The notes under the pieces were generated by a model. The model had not been told where the DNA came from, searched no databases, and was given only the letters and a program-made list of their open reading frames with translations. Shown one piece after another: positions 51,323-53,259 of a stretch of DNA of 53,259 nt. The position numbers were made by a program, and so were the translations under genes. Each line of letters opens with the position of its first letter. The stretch's first letter is position 1. This DNA comes from a bacterium (GTDB lineage Bacteria; Bacteroidota; Bacteroidia; Flavobacteriales; Schleiferiaceae), in contig WGMI01000001.1 in the NCBI GenBank assembly GCA_016125155.1, positions 1-53,259 of the forward strand. Reading direction: 5' to 3'.

Positions 51323-52876
51323 ATGACATCAGAACTGTTCATCAGTTCCCGAAATCGCGATCAACAAGACATCGCGATCCTTCGGGAGGGAAAACTGGTT
51401 GAACTTCATCGCGAAAAAGGAGAACAGGGCTTTAGTGTGGGCGACGTGTATTGGGGAACTGTGAAAAAACTGGTTCCCGGTCTCAATGCCGCCTTTGTAG
51501 ATGTGGGCTATGAAAAAGATGCCTTTCTGCACTACCACGACCTCGGCCCCCAGTTCAAATCGCTGCTGAAGTTTGCCAGTCGAACCCAAAAAGGCCGTCA
51601 AGGATGGTCACTACAGGACTTTGACAGAGAGTCCGACATCGACAAAGACGGTAAAATTGACGATGTGCTCCAAACCGGGATGAAAATTCCGGTGCAAGTT
51701 GCCAAAGAGCCCATTTCGACCAAGGGGCCGCGGATTACGAGCGAAATTTCCATGCCGGGTCGGTTTATGGTGCTTGTGCCCTTTTCCGATAAGGTGAGCG
51801 CTTCCCAAAAAATCGAGGAGCGGTCGGAAAAAGAGCGGCTCAAATCGCTGGCCATGAGCATTCGCCCAGAAGGGTTTGGGCTTATTATCCGAACCGTGGC
51901 CCAGGGAAAAACCCTGGCGGAACTCGAATCGGATTTGCAAAATCTGCTCAAGCGATGGAAAGGAATGCACCGCTTGCTCCGAAATGCGAAACCTCCTCAA
52001 GCCATACACAAAGAGCTCGATAGGGCGACGAGTTTGTTGCGGGATTTGCTAAACGATCAGTTCTCGGCCATCCACATCGACAACGACGACACGCTCGAGG
52101 CGGTCACCGAATACCTCCAGCAAAGCGATCCCCAGAAACTCGAATTGATCCGCCCCTTCACCGGTCGGTTGCCCTTGTTTGAGGCTTTCGGGATCGAGCG
52201 TCAAATCAAGACATCTTTTGGCAAGAATGTGTCGTTCAACCGAGGGGCGTACCTCATCATTGAACACACAGAGGCCATGCACGTCATCGACGTCAACAGC
52301 GGCAATCGGAATGCCTCGGGCGAGAACCAAGAGGAAAATGCCCTCGAGATCAATATGCAGGCCTCAGAAGAGATTGCGCGCCAACTGAGGCTGCGCGATA
52401 TGGGCGGCATTATCGTGGTCGACTTTATCGATATGCACAAACCCGAGAACAGGAAAAAGCTGTTCGACAAGTTCAAGGAAGACATGAGCTCCGACCGGGC
52501 TAAGCACAAAATTTTACCCCCGAGTCGCTTTGGTCTGGTAGAGATTACCCGTCAAAGGGTACGTCCGGAGATGAACATCGAAACCCGGGAAGACAACCCT
52601 GACGGGGGCAAGGAAACCGTAGAAGCGCCAATTGGTATTCTCGACAAAATCGAAAACGCCATTGCACTGGTTACTACCCAGGGGAAGGTGCCCAAAATTT
52701 TTGTCCACACGCATCCCTTTGTAGCGGCTTATTTGGACCGTGGTTTTTGGTATCCCAGCCTCCGAAAGGCCTGGAGTAAAAAATACAAGAGCATAGTTAA
52801 AATTTTACCCCGCGATGGATTTCGCTATCTGGAGTTCGAACTCTACAACGATCAGGACGTACGTTTCGAAATCTAG
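51323..52876 (+). CDS. rng: Ribonuclease G (Rne/Rng family)
   Basis: A 517-aa endoribonuclease for rRNA and mRNA processing. An S1 domain (residues 38-125, GDVYWGTVKKLVPGLNAAFVDVGYEKDAFLH) is followed by the RNase H-like/DNase I-like catalytic core with Asp in AMHVIDVNSG and Asp in GGIIVVDFIDM. The zinc-link Cys pair (CPxC) of the Escherichia coli enzymes is absent: that position reads NIETREDNPDGG. No long C-terminal scaffold follows, as expected for RNase G. A terminator lies 27 bp after the stop. Confidence 0.94.
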   Translation: MTSELFISSRNRDQQDIAILREGKLVELHREKGEQGFSVGDVYWGTVKKLVPGLNAAFVDVGYEKDAFLHYHDLGPQFKSLLKFASRTQKGRQGWSLQDFDRESDIDKDGKIDDVLQTGMKIPVQVAKEPISTKGPRITSEISMPGRFMVLVPFSDKVSASQKIEERSEKERLKSLAMSIRPEGFGLIIRTVAQGKTLAELESDLQNLLKRWKGMHRLLRNAKPPQAIHKELDRATSLLRDLLNDQFSAIHIDNDDTLEAVTEYLQQSDPQKLELIRPFTGRLPLFEAFGIERQIKTSFGKNVSFNRGAYLIIEHTEAMHVIDVNSGNRNASGENQEENALEINMQASEEIARQLRLRDMGGIIVVDFIDMHKPENRKKLFDKFKEDMSSDRAKHKILPPSRFGLVEITRQRVRPEMNIETREDNPDGGKETVEAPIGILDKIENAIALVTTQGKVPKIFVHTHPFVAAYLDRGFWYPSLRKAWSKKYKSIVKILPRDGFRYLEFELYNDQDVRFEI

Positions 52877-53121
52877 CTCTATTAGGCACTCTTGACACCC
52901 CAAAGTCGCTTTCCTGCAGGGAGGCGGCTTTTTTTTTTGCCCTTAGGCAAGCCCTTCGCATTGTTTGGGAAGACCTGCGCTGAATGTCTTCTGCGTGGGT
53001 CAGAGGCACCGAAGCGTTGTTCGACGAAGGGTTGGCTGCCCCTATCTTCTGCGCTTCTTCGAAAACTTCAGATCGTTCTACCAGGGAAGCGGTGCAACAG
53101 AACCCCTACCTAAAAAAGAAA
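52877..53121. other. Stretch after rng without a recognised gene
   Basis: It holds the rng terminator (52903-52938) and about 180 bp up to the right copy of the 138-bp repeat. Short frames in it (52892-53113, 52965-53186, 52984-53205) run into the terminal repeat and give no recognisable protein. I see nothing else in it. Confidence 0.55.
52903..52938 (+). terminator. Rho-independent terminator after rng
   Basis: A 12-bp stem with three G-U pairs (52903-52914 with 52919-52930) and a TGCA loop is followed by a run of T residues through 52938. It ends the HU-TPR-rng operon. Confidence 0.9.
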
Positions 53122-53259
53122 GAAGCCGTCTCGATAGGGATATCGAGGCGGTTTTTTTGTTTTATATGGTTTTCTCAGCGACTTAGAGTTCGACGATGCG
53201 AATGAGTCTGTTGGTTTCTAGAATCAGTCGATGCGTGTCTAAAAAGGGACTAAAAAAAG
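53122..53259. repeat. Terminal inverted repeat, right copy (138 bp)
   Basis: Perfect reverse complement of 4-141. It includes a terminator hairpin at 53126-53158 and ends exactly at the last base of the window, so the full repeat may extend further. No protein or RNA gene was recognised in it. Confidence 0.9.
53126..53158 (+). terminator. Terminator hairpin within the right repeat
   Basis: The same 10-bp stem and 6-nt loop as at 105-137, here on the plus strand and followed by seven T residues. With the rng terminator upstream, its transcript, if any, is unknown. Confidence 0.8.

Overview
This window comes from a Bacteroidota genome, most likely order Flavobacteriales. The evidence is a complete alternative complex III operon fused to an aa3-type oxidase, gliding genes gldE and gldD in the mutY-ssb-gldE-gldD order, several type IX secretion (T9SS) C-terminal domains, a PorV/PorQ-type protein, and promoters of the Bacteroidota class (TAnnTTTG -7 box). 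Shine-Dalgarno sequences are largely absent. GC looks to be in the mid-50s by eye, high for the order. Genes are packed very tightly: many stop/start overlaps (ATGA, GTGA) and convergent gene pairs separated by 1-5 bp.

Layout. 0.2-11.6 kb (- strand): respiratory operon actABCDEF-coxB-coxA. 11.8-12.2 kb: a small SPOR protein. 12.2-17.0 kb (-): rimP-nusA-infB. 17.1-19.5 kb (-): an MBOAT acyltransferase with its SGNH-like partner. 19.7-32.0 kb (+): a seven-gene envelope cluster containing a secreted EEP-fold nuclease/phosphatase, a large secreted protein with a Ca-loop, a secreted OB-fold-like protein, an Ig-like lipoprotein, a TonB-dependent receptor, a PorV-like barrel and a propeller-like lipoprotein. 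A free-standing type B T9SS domain follows at 32.1 kb. 32.6-35.0 kb: a membrane protein, a DUF2141 protein, an FRG-domain protein and a lone receiver domain. 34.9-35.85 kb: a 967-bp gene-free stretch holding a hairpin-rich element. 35.9-45.1 kb: DoxX-like protein, RseP, a secreted HEAT-like protein coupled to an ATP-dependent DNA ligase, a GH31 glucosidase and an EamA transporter. 45.2-46.5 kb: HMA lipoprotein and heme A synthase CtaA, which serves the oxidase at the other end of the window. 46.5-50.2 kb (-): mutY-ssb-gldE-gldD-DUF2007. 50.3-52.9 kb (+): HU, a TPR protein, a 29-residue very basic protein and RNase G.

The two ends of the window carry a perfect 138-bp inverted repeat that includes a rho-independent terminator. 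This is either a dispersed repeat that limited the assembly or a real genomic feature.

The best candidates for something undescribed are the 19.7-32.0 kb envelope cluster (possibly extracellular nucleic-acid or phosphoester use), the free-standing type B sorting domain, the hairpin-rich intergenic element, and the placing of -7 boxes 4-7 nt from start codons, which implies leaderless mRNAs. No tRNA, rRNA, CRISPR array or insertion sequence was recognised.
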